Shown: positions 1 to 9,221, counted from the stretch's first letter. The stretch: 64,000 bases of DNA from an uncultured bacterium (GCA_949300485.1 CASGEL010000002.1:1-64000); one strand, 5' to 3'. Notes: generated from the letters alone by a model not told the origin. Numbers and translations: made by a program.

Positions 1-118
1 TGTTATTGTTTCGCTTACATTGATTACTCGCTTTCGTTAGGGGCTGAGAGTTTTAAATTTTAATTTTTTAATTTTTAATTCAAATAATAAATATTATGTA
101 AATATAAAAGATTTATGC

Positions 119-150
119 TATAATGACCACATAGAGAATATAAGAGGAGA
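119..150 (+). promoter_or_regulatory. ndk promoter -10 and ribosome binding site
   Basis: An extended -10 (TGC followed by TATAAT) lies at 117-124 and a strong Shine-Dalgarno (AGAGGAGA) at 143-150, seven bases before the ndk ATG. This is the conventional leadered start type, in contrast to the leaderless type seen at several other genes here. The preceding ~115 bases hold no gene that I can support. Confidence 0.6.
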
Positions 151-157
151 TTTACTT

Positions 158-631
158 ATGCACACAGAAGAAAGAACCTTTATTGCAGTTAAACCGGATG
201 GCGTTCAAAGAGGTATAGTAGGAGATATTATCAAACGTTTCGAGACAAAAGGTTATAAAATTGTAGGTTTGAAAATGCTCCAAGTTTCAAACGAACAAGC
301 TGAAGCTCATTATGCAGAACACAAAGGAAAACCTTTTTATCCTGCTCTTATTAAATATATCCAAAGCGGTCCGATTGTTGCAATGGTACTTCAAGGTTAT
401 AATGTTGTAGCCGGAGCAAGACATCTAATGGGTGCAACAGATCCTGACAGCGCTGAAGCAGGAACAATCAGAGCTGACTTTGCACAACTTAAAGAATACA
501 ATGTTGTTCATGGATCAGATTCAGTTGAAAGTGCTGAAAGAGAAATTAAAATTTATTTTAACGAAAATGAATTATGCAACAATGGCAAATCTATGTCAGA
601 ACTCGTTATTGAACATCTTGATAATGTCTAA
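158..631 (+). CDS. ndk: Nucleoside diphosphate kinase
   Basis: This 157-residue protein transfers the gamma phosphate from ATP to nucleoside diphosphates through a phosphohistidine intermediate, balancing cytosolic NTP and dNTP pools. The N-terminus ([15 protein letters not shown]) and the active-site segment [12 protein letters not shown], with its catalytic His near residue 118, are family hallmarks. The length is slightly above the usual ~140-150 residues because of a short C-terminal tail. The start is fixed by the AGAGGAGA ribosome binding site. A terminator follows directly, so it appears monocistronic. Confidence 0.97.
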   Translation: MHTEERTFIAVKPDGVQRGIVGDIIKRFETKGYKIVGLKMLQVSNEQAEAHYAEHKGKPFYPALIKYIQSGPIVAMVLQGYNVVAGARHLMGATDPDSAEAGTIRADFAQLKEYNVVHGSDSVESAEREIKIYFNENELCNNGKSMSELVIEHLDNV

Positions 632-653
632 GTTTGCAAAAATATAAATAAAA

Positions 654-684
654 AGAACCTGTCAAAACTGGCAGGTTCTTTTTA
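654..684 (+). terminator. Rho-independent terminator after ndk
   Basis: An 11-bp stem (AGAACCTGTCA / TGGCAGGTTCT, one G-T wobble) with an AAAC loop is followed by a T run. It ends only four bases before the tgt -10 box. Confidence 0.9.
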
Positions 685-687
685 TGA

Positions 688-693
688 TATAAT
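688..693 (+). promoter_or_regulatory. tgt -10 box, leaderless-type start
   Basis: TATAAT lies seven bases before the ATG at 701 and overlaps the alternative ATG at 692. No Shine-Dalgarno is present. If this box is used, transcription begins at or next to the ATG at 701 and the upstream ATG would not be transcribed. Confidence 0.55.
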
Positions 694-700
694 GAAAACT

Positions 701-1822
701 ATGAATGAAAAAGATTATTTTAGCTATGAATTAATACATGAAGATGCTCAAACAGGTGCTCGGGCAGGGCTTTTGACAACTCCGAACGGGCAAATAGAAA
801 CCCCTATTTTTATGCCTGTAGGCACAAATTCTGCTGTAAAATCTCTAACCTGTGATCAAATTAAAGATACTGGCGCTCAAATTATTCTTGCAAATTCCTA
901 TCATCTGTATTTAAGGGCAGGAACCAAAAGAATAAGGGAATTCGGCGGAATTCATGGATGGATGAATTGGGATAAACCAGTATTAACAGATTCCGGCGGA
1001 TTTCAGGTTTTTTCATTGTCACACTTGAGAAAAATAACCGAAGACGGGGTAGAATTTCGGGATCCAAAAGACGGAACAAAACATTTTATATCACCTGAAG
1101 TTTCTATGGAAATTCAGCAGGATATTGGTGCTGATATTATTATGGCGTTTGATGAATGTGCTCCTTATCCTTGCGACTATGAAACAGCAAAAGCTGCTAT
1201 GGAGCGCACTCATCGCTGGTTAGAAAGATGCTTCAAAGCTAAAACTAATCCAAAACAAGCATTATTCCCAATCGTTCAGGGTGCATTTTTTGACGATTTG
1301 AGAAAAGAAAGTGCAAGAGTAATTTCAACTTTTGATGCAGTCGGTTATGCAATCGGCGGTGTTAGTGTCGGAGAACCGACAGATATTAAAAATCATTTTA
1401 CGGAACTTACAGCACCGCTATTACCTAAATACAAACCAAGATATCTGATGGGTGTCGGGACACCTGAGGATTTATTAAACGGTATAAAATTTGGTGTAGA
1501 TATGTTTGACTGCGTATTGCCAACAAGAAATGCCCGTCATGGCTCATTTTTTACTTGGAACGGAAAATCCAATATTAAAAATAAAAAATATCAGGATGAC
1601 CATTTGCCGCTTGTTGAAGGCTGCGACTGTTATGCCTGCCGTAACCACTCAAGGGCCTACATCAGGCACTTATGGAGATGTCAGGAGCAAACAGCTTCGA
1701 CATTATTATCTATCCATAATATAAAATTTCTTATCGATTTTGCAAAATCCTGTAGAAAAGCTATTTTAGAAGATCGCTTCGGAGATTTTTATAACGAACA
1801 CTATAACAATCTAATCGGCTAA
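701..1822 (+). CDS. tgt: Queuine/preQ1 tRNA-guanine transglycosylase
   Basis: Tgt exchanges guanine 34 of GUN-anticodon tRNAs for preQ1, the penultimate precursor of queuosine. Visible hallmarks are DSGGFQVFSL (catalytic Asp region, about residue 100), the GGVSVGE substrate loop, the FDCVLPTRNARHG segment with the nucleophilic Asp, and the zinc site CDCYAC followed by a distal His. The length of 373 residues is normal. An ATG at 692 would add three residues, but it overlaps the -10 box, so I chose 701. Its pathway partner queF is at 6154-7059. A hairpin terminator follows at 1931-1963. Confidence 0.96.
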   Translation: MNEKDYFSYELIHEDAQTGARAGLLTTPNGQIETPIFMPVGTNSAVKSLTCDQIKDTGAQIILANSYHLYLRAGTKRIREFGGIHGWMNWDKPVLTDSGGFQVFSLSHLRKITEDGVEFRDPKDGTKHFISPEVSMEIQQDIGADIIMAFDECAPYPCDYETAKAAMERTHRWLERCFKAKTNPKQALFPIVQGAFFDDLRKESARVISTFDAVGYAIGGVSVGEPTDIKNHFTELTAPLLPKYKPRYLMGVGTPEDLLNGIKFGVDMFDCVLPTRNARHGSFFTWNGKSNIKNKKYQDDHLPLVEGCDCYACRNHSRAYIRHLWRCQEQTASTLLSIHNIKFLIDFAKSCRKAILEDRFGDFYNEHYNNLIG

Positions 1823-1930
1823 TAATTTATTTTTGTTACTAGATGCAGAAAAGCAAAATTATGACAATAAAACACTTATTAAATTATCTCAAGCCCTAAC
1901 CGATGGAAAAATTAGTAAACATAAATGACC

Positions 1931-1963
1931 AAAAAGCGAAATTTAAAAAATTTCGCTTTTTTA
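1931..1963 (+). terminator. Terminator between tgt and the convergent gene
   Basis: AAAGCGAAATT and AATTTCGCTTT form an ~11-bp stem with a short A-rich loop and a T run on the plus strand. A-rich sequence on the other side makes it plausible as a bidirectional terminator for tgt and the minus-strand gene ending at 1989. Confidence 0.8.
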
Positions 1964-1988
1964 GTTTAAATATTTTATCAACTATTTT

Positions 1989-2504
1989 CTACGCATCTCT
2001 ATGCCCGACCTTTAACTTGTGGTCAATTACAGCTGTTTTTTGATTAGCCTGAAGTTTACCTGCAATTAACTGGTAAGCTAAAACGGAACCAGAAGCAATA
2101 CCTGAAATTATTTTACCGGATTTTGGCATATTTTTTAACGGATGACGAATAACTTCCCATAATTTTGGTCCTGTTTTTGAAAATGCCTTAGGTAAAGTTC
2201 CAAACAACCAAGAACCGCTCAAGAAAACAGCACCCGTTACAGCTCCATAGAATAAACCTTTTAATGCAGAATTTGCCATCTGATTAGCCACAGAGAAAAA
2301 TTTCCAAACATCAGCAACCCCATCTTTTACGGTCTTACCGTTCTTCTTTTCCTGAGATACCTCAGGCTGATTATTATCCTGGGTAATATTTTGAATTTGC
2401 TCAGGAACCTCCGGCGCCAAATTTTGTAAATCAACCATACCTTTATGCATAGTTCTGCTATCAGTTGCTCTGAAAGTTACCGGGTTAAATCCTACCTTTA
2501 ACAT
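1989..2504 (-). CDS. Lineage-type hypothetical protein with membrane-active segments
   Basis: I do not recognise a described family. From the ATG at 2504 the product has 171 residues. It has a polar Gln/Asn/Glu-rich stretch near residues 30-60, then hydrophobic helices (around GLFYGAVTGAVFLSGSWLFG and SGIASGSVLAYQLIAG) separated by basic residues. Together these suggest an inner-membrane or membrane-associated protein. A GTG at 2513 would add three residues, but the AAGGAG ribosome binding site would then be only one base away; it is eight bases from the ATG at 2504. The NPVTFRA segment near the N-terminus vaguely resembles the FTG motif of other hypothetical proteins in this window. It lies downstream of mutS on the same strand. 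Confidence 0.7.
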   Translation of the reverse strand: MLKVGFNPVTFRATDSRTMHKGMVDLQNLAPEVPEQIQNITQDNNQPEVSQEKKNGKTVKDGVADVWKFFSVANQMANSALKGLFYGAVTGAVFLSGSWLFGTLPKAFSKTGPKLWEVIRHPLKNMPKSGKIISGIASGSVLAYQLIAGKLQANQKTAVIDHKLKVGHRDA

Positions 2505-2572
2505 AATGCACACTCCTTGCTGTTTGTTTAAAACACCAAAATTTACTTTTTTGCTTGTTTGTACACAAATCT

Positions 2573-5152
2573 TTACATTCCGAATAACGACAATTGCGGA
2601 ACCTCATCTCCATTATTTACTATTTTTTTCCGAGATGCAAGGTTATTTGAAAAATCTTTTTGCATTTTTAACATTAAATCTTCTGAACGTCTAATAACCG
2701 CATTTGGTAAACCTGCCATTTTAGCAACCTGAATCCCATAACTTTTACTTGTTCCACCTTGAACAATTTTTCTTAAAAACTCAATCTCACCATCTTGCTC
2801 GGATACTGTAATCCTGTAATTTTTTATTTGCGGATAAGTATTAGTCATCACATTTAATTCATGATAATGCGTTGCAAAAATACATCTTGCCCTAATTTTT
2901 GTTGCAATATACTCTGCAACTGCCCAGGCTATTGCAACCCCATCATATGTACTTGTACCTCTACCTATTTCATCAAGCAATATAAAACTTCTATCTGTTG
3001 CTGAATTTAAAATATACGAGGTTTCAATCATCTCAACCATAAAAGTTGACTGCCCCAACGTCAAATCATCACTGGCGCCAACTCTTGTAAATACTTTATC
3101 AACAACACCAATTTTCGCAGCATCTGCAGGAACCCATGAACCAATTTGGGCTAAAATCGCAATAAGAGCATTTTGCCTCATATACGTAGATTTACCGGCC
3201 ATATTAGGACCTGTTAAAATCATAAACTGCGTAGTATCCACTGAATTTGATTTTAATTCCAAATCATTTGCAACATATTCGCCCAATGGAAGAATTTTTT
3301 CCAAAACTGCATGCCTGCCGTTTTTCACTATAAAATCATCAGACTCATCTATTACTGGTTTACAATAATTATTCTCAACAGCAATTTCAGCTAATGAATT
3401 TATAACATCTGCAATTGCTATACAATCTGCAATTTCTCTAATTTTTGAAACAAATTCTTTTGAATACTCTCTGAAATCAGTAAATAATTTGTATTCCAGC
3501 TCACTGGATTTAAATTTTGCAGACAACACATCATCTTCGTGTTTTTTCAATTCATCTGTTATAAATCTTTCGGCTCCGGTTAAGGTCTGCTTTCTTACAT
3601 AATCCTGCGGAACCATATTAAGATTAGAATTTGTAACCTCTATAAAATAACCGAATACTTTATTATAACCTATTTTAAGATTTTTTATTCCAGTACGTTC
3701 TTTTTCGGCCTCCTCAAAATTAGTCAACCATTCCTCTCCGCCGGTTAACAAATCTCTGAAATAATCCAGTTCGCCACTGACACGTTCTTTTATAATTCCA
3801 CCATCTTTTAGTAACATAGGAGGATTATCAACAATTGTATTATCTATCATTTGAGCATAATCAGAAATTTCATCTCGATAATCCCTTATAGAAACGAACA
3901 TATCATTTTCCAAAGAGTCAGTAGCATCAAGTAATTGAGGCAGCATTAATAATGACAATTTTAAACTTACAAAATCTTTAGGACTTGCGGAACCATTACT
4001 CATTCTTGTTGCTAATCTTTGTATATCATAAACTTTCTCTAATATTTCAGAAAGTAAATAACGGACATTTTCTTTTTGGACAAGTTCAGATACAGCATTC
4101 TGCCTTTTTAAAATATCTTCAACATTTTTTAACGGCTGACAAATCCAATTTTTTAAAAGCCTTGCACCCATATTTGTTTTAGTTTTATCAACCGCCCATA
4201 GTAAAGATCCGTATTTATTTTTTTCTCTTAATGTTTCAACAAGTTCCAAATTTTTTCTTGTTGAAGCATCTAGAATCATATATTCTGACAACTCATAAGG
4301 AACAATCCTATCAAATTTAGGCATATTACCCTTTAAAGTTTCCCACACATATGCTAACAATGCCCCTGCAGCCCGAAAGCCCAGTTTATATTTAGAATAT
4401 CCAAAACTTTCAAGGCTTTGAGTTTTAAACACCGTTTTCAAATTATTTTCAGCAAATGCAGTTTCAAATACAGACGGCGGAATCTTAGAACAATTATACT
4501 TTTTTGTAATTTCATCAGGAAGATCAATCACTTCATCAGGCACTATCTGAAAAGGCTTGATATCTTGCTTAAGACTTGGAGCAACAATTTCTGAAGGATT
4601 TAATCTTGCCAATTCTGCCATTATCATATTTAAAGGGGCCTGTGTCGTTTTAAATTCTCCTGTTGAAATATCTGTATATGAAAACCCAAATAAACCGCTT
4701 TTTTCATCCTTATAAATTGCACAAATATAATTATTAGAATTTTGATTTAATAAGTTGCTTTCAGTCAGAGTACCTGCTGTTATAACTCTGGTAACCCCAC
4801 GTTTAACAAGCCCCTTTGCAAACTTTGGATCCTCTAATTGATCACAAATTGCAACCTTATAATTTTTCTGAACCAGCTTTTCTAAATAAGAATCCGCAGC
4901 CTTTGCAGGAATACCGGCAAGCGGAACTCTTCCTAATTTCGGGCCGGCATCTCTGCCTGTCAATGTGAGTTCTAACTCCTTTGACATAGTCAAAGCATCT
5001 TCAAAAAAAGTTTCGTAAAAATCACCTAAACGATACCATAATAAAATCCCCGGATTTTCCTGTTTTATTTTCAAATACTGCTGCATAACAGGCGTAGTAT
5101 CTTCCAAATTAACATCCCAACTGTTTATGTGATTGATTTCCGCTTTGCTCAT
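2573..5152 (-). CDS. mutS: DNA mismatch repair ATPase MutS
   Basis: MutS recognises mispairs and small loops and recruits MutL. The mismatch-reading motif (GDFYETF, Phe-x-Glu) is near residue 45. The ATPase core has the Walker A GPNMAGKST, the FMVEM signature region, Walker B FILLDEIGRGTSTYDG and the following ATHYHEL. At 859 residues it is full length for MutS1. The extreme C-terminus ends in QLSLFGM; QLSLF matches the canonical beta-clamp-binding peptide, so tethering to the replisome is likely. The -10 region overlaps the ATG, and an ATTATAAT palindrome sits between it and the divergent gene at 5192. Confidence 0.98.
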   Translation of the reverse strand: MSKAEINHINSWDVNLEDTTPVMQQYLKIKQENPGILLWYRLGDFYETFFEDALTMSKELELTLTGRDAGPKLGRVPLAGIPAKAADSYLEKLVQKNYKVAICDQLEDPKFAKGLVKRGVTRVITAGTLTESNLLNQNSNNYICAIYKDEKSGLFGFSYTDISTGEFKTTQAPLNMIMAELARLNPSEIVAPSLKQDIKPFQIVPDEVIDLPDEITKKYNCSKIPPSVFETAFAENNLKTVFKTQSLESFGYSKYKLGFRAAGALLAYVWETLKGNMPKFDRIVPYELSEYMILDASTRKNLELVETLREKNKYGSLLWAVDKTKTNMGARLLKNWICQPLKNVEDILKRQNAVSELVQKENVRYLLSEILEKVYDIQRLATRMSNGSASPKDFVSLKLSLLMLPQLLDATDSLENDMFVSIRDYRDEISDYAQMIDNTIVDNPPMLLKDGGIIKERVSGELDYFRDLLTGGEEWLTNFEEAEKERTGIKNLKIGYNKVFGYFIEVTNSNLNMVPQDYVRKQTLTGAERFITDELKKHEDDVLSAKFKSSELEYKLFTDFREYSKEFVSKIREIADCIAIADVINSLAEIAVENNYCKPVIDESDDFIVKNGRHAVLEKILPLGEYVANDLELKSNSVDTTQFMILTGPNMAGKSTYMRQNALIAILAQIGSWVPADAAKIGVVDKVFTRVGASDDLTLGQSTFMVEMIETSYILNSATDRSFILLDEIGRGTSTYDGVAIAWAVAEYIATKIRARCIFATHYHELNVMTNTYPQIKNYRITVSEQDGEIEFLRKIVQGGTSKSYGIQVAKMAGLPNAVIRRSEDLMLKMQKDFSNNLASRKKIVNNGDEVPQLSLFGM

Positions 5153-5160
5153 ATTATAAT
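5153..5160. promoter_or_regulatory. Palindromic -10 element between mutS and 5192
   Basis: ATTATAAT is its own reverse complement and offers a TATAAT box in both directions in the 39-base gap between two divergent starts. Forward, it suits a start near 5167, with AAGAGG as ribosome binding site for the gene at 5192. In reverse it abuts the mutS ATG, so mutS more likely uses the adjacent TATAAA. This is a prediction from sequence only. Confidence 0.35.
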
Positions 5161-5191
5161 ATTTTTATATCAAAAGTAAGAGGATTTCAAC

Positions 5192-5794
5192 ATGGGTTGT
5201 TTAAAAAACGTAACAAGAGCAATTTTCCTAACCGTTGTGGTAGTTGGGTTTATGGCTCTTGGTGGTCAGGATTGGATTAAATATCAATTCAAAAATTTTA
5301 TAAACCCGAGTCATGATGTTGTTTTGGAAAGAGCTAAAAAAGTCGGTGACTTTTCAAAACTGAATAAAGAATTTGAAATTGAAAAAGCGGCAGGTATTTT
5401 AGGATACAATGCCGTACTGGCAGAACATAAAGCCTCCGGTCAAAAAATGCTAGTTGTAGATTCAGGTGATAAAAAGACTATTTTAACAACAGAAGATATA
5501 AAAGCTGCTGATGCTGAAGATAGAATAAAAACAGCCATAAATAAATTTAAATACCAAGCTGCAACAATTGAAGAATTTCATGTAACAGAAAAAGGTACAA
5601 TGAAATCCTACGGCAAAGATACTCCTTACGTAAGATTTAATGCAAAGGTAAAAAAACTTCCAATCGGAGAAATTTCAGGAATAATCTCTGTTGTTAAAGA
5701 TTCTGAAGGTAACGACAAGATTCTTATTTCTGCGAATGAAAAAGATAGATACTCTCAGTTGATTTCCAATGAATTCTTTAAAGAAATTAAATAG
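5192..5794 (+). CDS. Hypothetical membrane-anchored or exported protein
   Basis: No family is recognised. The 200-residue product opens with a basic N-terminus and one hydrophobic segment (AIFLTVVVVGFMALGG, residues 10-25). No obvious signal peptidase site follows, so a signal anchor with an extracytoplasmic domain is most likely. The remainder is soluble, lysine-rich and predicted alpha/beta, with no Cys pairs or catalytic motif that I can identify. An AAGAGG ribosome binding site is nine bases before the ATG. It is divergent from mutS and convergent with yraN. Confidence 0.75.
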   Translation: MGCLKNVTRAIFLTVVVVGFMALGGQDWIKYQFKNFINPSHDVVLERAKKVGDFSKLNKEFEIEKAAGILGYNAVLAEHKASGQKMLVVDSGDKKTILTTEDIKAADAEDRIKTAINKFKYQAATIEEFHVTEKGTMKSYGKDTPYVRFNAKVKKLPIGEISGIISVVKDSEGNDKILISANEKDRYSQLISNEFFKEIK

Positions 5795-5806
5795 ATTATA
5801 ATAGCT

Positions 5807-6148
5807 TCAAATATTTTTTAAATGATCTATTCTTAAAATCGGTTCTAATGTAATACCAATAACATCAATTTGGTATTGTCTAATATTATGTTCTTGTATA
5901 TATGTCAAAACTCCAATTTTAATATTATTATATTTATTTTTTGTCACAGCTTCTAAAGGTGAACCAAAACCTCCAGATTTTCTGGTTTTAACTTCGACAA
6001 ACACATATTTACTTTTATACTTTGCAATAATATCTATTTCACAAAATTTTGAAAAATGAACATTTCTCTCTACTATAGAATATCCGTTTTTAATAAGATA
6101 TTCACATGCCATATCTTCGCCTTTTTGTCCAAATTCACGATTATTCAT
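5807..6148 (-). CDS. yraN: YraN/UPF0102 family endonuclease-like protein
   Basis: The 113-residue protein has the UPF0102 pattern: GQKGEDMACEYLIKNGYSIVERN, then CEIDIIAK and FVEVKTRK. The last two form the PD-(D/E)XK-type core of E, D and ExK residues characteristic of Holliday-junction-resolvase-like nucleases. The cellular role of the family is unsettled. The gene lies five bases downstream of queF on the same strand and is probably co-transcribed and translationally coupled with it. Confidence 0.9.
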   Translation of the reverse strand: MNNREFGQKGEDMACEYLIKNGYSIVERNVHFSKFCEIDIIAKYKSKYVFVEVKTRKSGGFGSPLEAVTKNKYNNIKIGVLTYIQEHNIRQYQIDVIGITLEPILRIDHLKNI

Positions 6149-6153
6149 ATCTT

Positions 6154-7059
6154 TTATTGCTTAATCCCTGATCTTGCAAAAATATTTATATCTATCAAAT
6201 CTTGGAAACCGTTAAAAGTACAGTTTTTGCTATATCGAACAGGAGAAATATCAATTCCGCCTCGCCTTGTATACAAGGCACATACACACAATTCATCATC
6301 TGAATTTAATAAATCATACAATCTTTTATAAATCATTTCACAACATTCTTCATGAAAATGATACTCGGAACGAAATGATACCAAGTATTTAACTAAACTA
6401 TTTTCATCTATATGAATTTTAGAATTATAATAAATAAAAACATCTCCAAAGTCAGGTTGATGAGTCACCCTGCAATTAGACCTTAAAGAATCAAACTTTA
6501 AATAATACTTATTTTTACTATCCCCCAAATTAGCCAAAAGTAACTCTGGAGATTCATTAAAATTTTCAATCCGCAATGTTTTATCATCAACAAATTTCAT
6601 TAAATCAATAAATTCAGAAAAGATTTCAACACGTCTAGAATTATCATTCAAAAATTCAACAACAATTTTGGTTTTAAGTTTTTCACTCAAATCTTTTTCA
6701 ATCATTGTTTTACAGATATCTAAACATTCATCAACAGTCTTTCCAAATCTATCCATATTAAAAGAATTTAAATATAATTTTAACGATTTGGATTCGACAA
6801 TATATTCACTTTCACAAGCATATTTTATTTTCATCAAGCGAGTAACAGGAAGAGAATTCTCTGTCATTGTTGAAAACTCATACGCATGCCATATATCCCA
6901 TCCCCGAAAAGGAAGATTATTATTATCTATATCATATCGCTTTCTATTTTCAAACCTTGGAACAGCAACCAATAAAGAAGGATCGTAAGAACAACTTTCT
7001 TCAACCTTTCTGCCTAAATATTTTGATGCAATATTATCGGTAATATTTTCATATTTCAT
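6154..7059 (-). CDS. queF: NADPH-dependent 7-cyano-7-deazaguanine reductase, long form
   Basis: QueF reduces preQ0 to preQ1 for queuosine synthesis. The 301-residue length and two-lobed architecture match the unimodular YqcD/E. coli type. Key segments are the substrate motif VESKSLKLYLNSFN near residue 90, the active-site Cys in SNCRVTHQPDFGD, SEYHFHEECCE, and YTRRGGIDISPVR near the C-terminus. The Arg after the Cys replaces the more usual Pro; otherwise the site looks intact. The ATG at 7059 is preceded at exactly six bases by an extended -10 (TGG then TAATAT) and no ribosome binding site, predicting a leaderless mRNA. It cooperates with tgt at 701-1822. Confidence 0.93.
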   Translation of the reverse strand: MKYENITDNIASKYLGRKVEESCSYDPSLLVAVPRFENRKRYDIDNNNLPFRGWDIWHAYEFSTMTENSLPVTRLMKIKYACESEYIVESKSLKLYLNSFNMDRFGKTVDECLDICKTMIEKDLSEKLKTKIVVEFLNDNSRRVEIFSEFIDLMKFVDDKTLRIENFNESPELLLANLGDSKNKYYLKFDSLRSNCRVTHQPDFGDVFIYYNSKIHIDENSLVKYLVSFRSEYHFHEECCEMIYKRLYDLLNSDDELCVCALYTRRGGIDISPVRYSKNCTFNGFQDLIDINIFARSGIKQ

Positions 7060-7065
7060 ACAAAA

Positions 7066-7071
7066 ATATTA
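7066..7071 (-). promoter_or_regulatory. queF -10 box, leaderless type
   Basis: On the minus strand TAATAT, preceded by TGG (extended -10), ends six bases before the queF ATG. This spacing puts the predicted +1 on the A of the start codon. No Shine-Dalgarno fits between them. Confidence 0.5.
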
Positions 7072-7102
7072 CCATAAAAATTTTAATCAAATTTATAAAA
7101 CA

Positions 7103-8425
7103 CTATGCAATTTCTTCATACGCTGCAGGGTTATTTAACAAATCATAATTAATTTCATTTTCATTATCAGCAATAGTTGCAGCCACAACAGCATCTGATG
7201 TAATATTTAGTGTTGTTCTAAACATATCTGTAATTCTTTCTATTGTAAATAAGAACGCAAAACCTGCTACAAGCTGTTCTGGACTTAAGCCCATACCGTT
7301 TAAGATTAGAGCAATAGTAATCAATCCGCCGCCCGGGATACCTGCACAAGTACTTGATGCTACAATAGCTAATATTGCAATTTGAATTATTAAAAACGGA
7401 TCTAACGGAACCTGATAAGCCTGAGCTAAAAATATTACAGCTACAGTTTGCAACAAAGCTGTTCCGTCAAAGTTTAAAGTAGCGCCAAGTGGTATTACAA
7501 AACTTGAAATTTTATGTGAAATACCTCTTTTTTCACAACAGGCAATAGTCAAAGGTAAAGTTGCAGATGAACTTGCTGTCCCAAACGCAACCATCATTGC
7601 CTCTGCGATTGCTGAAAACAACATAGCCGCAGAAACTTTGGAAAAACATTTTAAAAATAGCGGATACACAATAAACATTTGTATTGCAAAACCTACTAAT
7701 AATACCAGCAGATATTTCGAAATTGCCGCAAAAATACCTCCGCCGAAGCTTGATACAGCAACTGCAGTAAGAGCAAACACACCCGGAGCTGCAAATATCA
7801 TAATCCAATCAGTAATCTTCATAGTAGCAGCAAAGACAGATTCAAAGAATGAAACAATAGGTCTGTTTACATCACCAACTTTAGCAAGAGCCAAAGCAAA
7901 CATTAAAACAAAAATTATAATAGGAACCATATTTCCTGCCGCAACAGCTGAAAACGGGTTGCTTGGGATAAAACTTAAAAACAGGTTCAATATATTTCCC
8001 TGTTGCTCCTGCATCGCTGTTGCAACTGAGGCCTGAACATCAGATGCAATATTTGATGCTATATAATGTGCAGCACCTGCACCTGGTCTGACTAACAATG
8101 CTAAAACAGCACCTATAGTTACTGCAATAACCGTCAAAATTCCATAGTATAAAACCATCTTTGAACCGAATTTACCAAGCTGTTTATTATCGCCGACACT
8201 TGTAATTCCAATGATTATAGCAGATACAACCAACGGAATAACAACCATTTGGATTAATCTAATAAATACCTGCCCGATAAAAGTCAATATATTATCAACC
8301 AAAACATTCGGATGAGCATGCAGAAATACTCCGACAAATATACCGGCTATAATACCGAAAAATATATGCCAGTTACGTTTAATACCAAGACCTAAGGCGA
8401 TAAGTATCTGCATGTGAAGTTTCAT
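7103..8425 (-). CDS. Dicarboxylate/amino acid:cation symporter (DAACS/GltP type)
   Basis: This 440-residue inner-membrane secondary transporter belongs to the Na+ or H+-coupled glutamate/aspartate/C4-dicarboxylate family. Characteristic elements appear in order: several hydrophobic helices, the serine-rich HP1 tip (SSSATLPLTI), the TM7 motif as NFDGTALLQ (consensus NMDGT), the HP2 loop (STCAGIPGGG), and TM8 ERITDMFRTTLNITSD with the substrate-binding Asp/Arg/Thr/Asn pattern. The exact substrate cannot be read from sequence. AGAGGA is the ribosome binding site, and a TTGTAT-18-TATAGT promoter fits at about 8464-8493 on the minus strand. Confidence 0.92.
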   Translation of the reverse strand: MKLHMQILIALGLGIKRNWHIFFGIIAGIFVGVFLHAHPNVLVDNILTFIGQVFIRLIQMVVIPLVVSAIIIGITSVGDNKQLGKFGSKMVLYYGILTVIAVTIGAVLALLVRPGAGAAHYIASNIASDVQASVATAMQEQQGNILNLFLSFIPSNPFSAVAAGNMVPIIIFVLMFALALAKVGDVNRPIVSFFESVFAATMKITDWIMIFAAPGVFALTAVAVSSFGGGIFAAISKYLLVLLVGFAIQMFIVYPLFLKCFSKVSAAMLFSAIAEAMMVAFGTASSSATLPLTIACCEKRGISHKISSFVIPLGATLNFDGTALLQTVAVIFLAQAYQVPLDPFLIIQIAILAIVASSTCAGIPGGGLITIALILNGMGLSPEQLVAGFAFLFTIERITDMFRTTLNITSDAVVAATIADNENEINYDLLNNPAAYEEIA

Positions 8426-8609
8426 CTGATTATCCTCTAACTATAAAAATAACTCTACTACTATACAATTTGACTAGATTATTATACAACCTTTAAGCAA
8501 AAATTTCAAATAAATAATAAAAAATGGTATATAAATAGGACAATAAACATATTTGTATTAGCATTTATTTTTTGATAAACTATATACAAAAAATTGAAGG
8601 GAGATAAAT

Positions 8610-9221
8610 ATGGTCAAAATTATTATAGGAATTCTAAGCGCAGCATTGTTAATATGTATTTGTTACATTACATACAGTGAAATTGTTCGTATTCCCAAAA
8701 TAAAACAAGACAGTGTGTTAGAAAATATACTAAATAGAAAATCCGTAAGAAATTATGTTAAAGGGAAAGAAGTAACAGATGAACAAATAGAAAAAATATT
8801 AAAAGCCGGTATGGCTGCACCTTCAGCAAGAAATCTACAACCATGGGAATTCATTGTCGTAAAAGATAGAAAAATTCTTGACGCTTTGGCTGAAAAAAGT
8901 CCTCATGGCAAGATGTTATCTGATGCATCTTTAGCAATAGTAGTAGCAGGGAACCTGAATATAGAAGGAGTAAGCGACTTTTGGATACAAGATACCTCAG
9001 CTGTTACTCAAAATATCCTACTGGAAGTTGAAGCTCTCGGACTTGGTGCTGTTTGGATAGGCGGATATCCCAAAGAAGATAGAGCTAATATGATAAAAAA
9101 AGAGTTAAAATTACCTGAAAACATTATTCCGTTAAATATTATATCTATAGGATACCCTACAGGTAAAGATCAGCCAAAAGATAAGTGGAAACCTGAAAAA
9201 ATCCATTATAATAAATATTAA
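8610..9221 (+). CDS. Membrane-anchored nitroreductase-family flavoprotein
   Basis: Residues ~40-200 form a nitroreductase/FMN oxidoreductase domain, with RKSVRNY near the start, the APSARNLQPWEF flavin-contact segment, the long helix QNILLEVEALGLGAVWIG and ISIGYP at the end. Such enzymes reduce nitro groups, quinones or flavins using NAD(P)H. Unusually, the domain is preceded by a hydrophobic N-terminal segment (residues 3-20, IIIGILSAALLICICYIT) that looks like a signal anchor. An AAGGGAG ribosome binding site supports this start, so the anchor is translated. A terminator overlaps the stop codon. Confidence 0.9.
   Translation: MVKIIIGILSAALLICICYITYSEIVRIPKIKQDSVLENILNRKSVRNYVKGKEVTDEQIEKILKAGMAAPSARNLQPWEFIVVKDRKILDALAEKSPHGKMLSDASLAIVVAGNLNIEGVSDFWIQDTSAVTQNILLEVEALGLGAVWIGGYPKEDRANMIKKELKLPENIIPLNIISIGYPTGKDQPKDKWKPEKIHYNKY

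Noticed and set aside
1-118. Short open frame at the window edge
   Set aside because: An open frame of about 20 codons ends at base 63, but the upstream sequence is missing and nothing about it is recognisable.
1833-1928. Open frame of 31 codons after tgt (TTG start, ending KISKHK)
   Set aside because: No ribosome binding site or recognisable homology; it may be a remnant of an old gene but cannot be supported beyond an open frame between tgt and its terminator.
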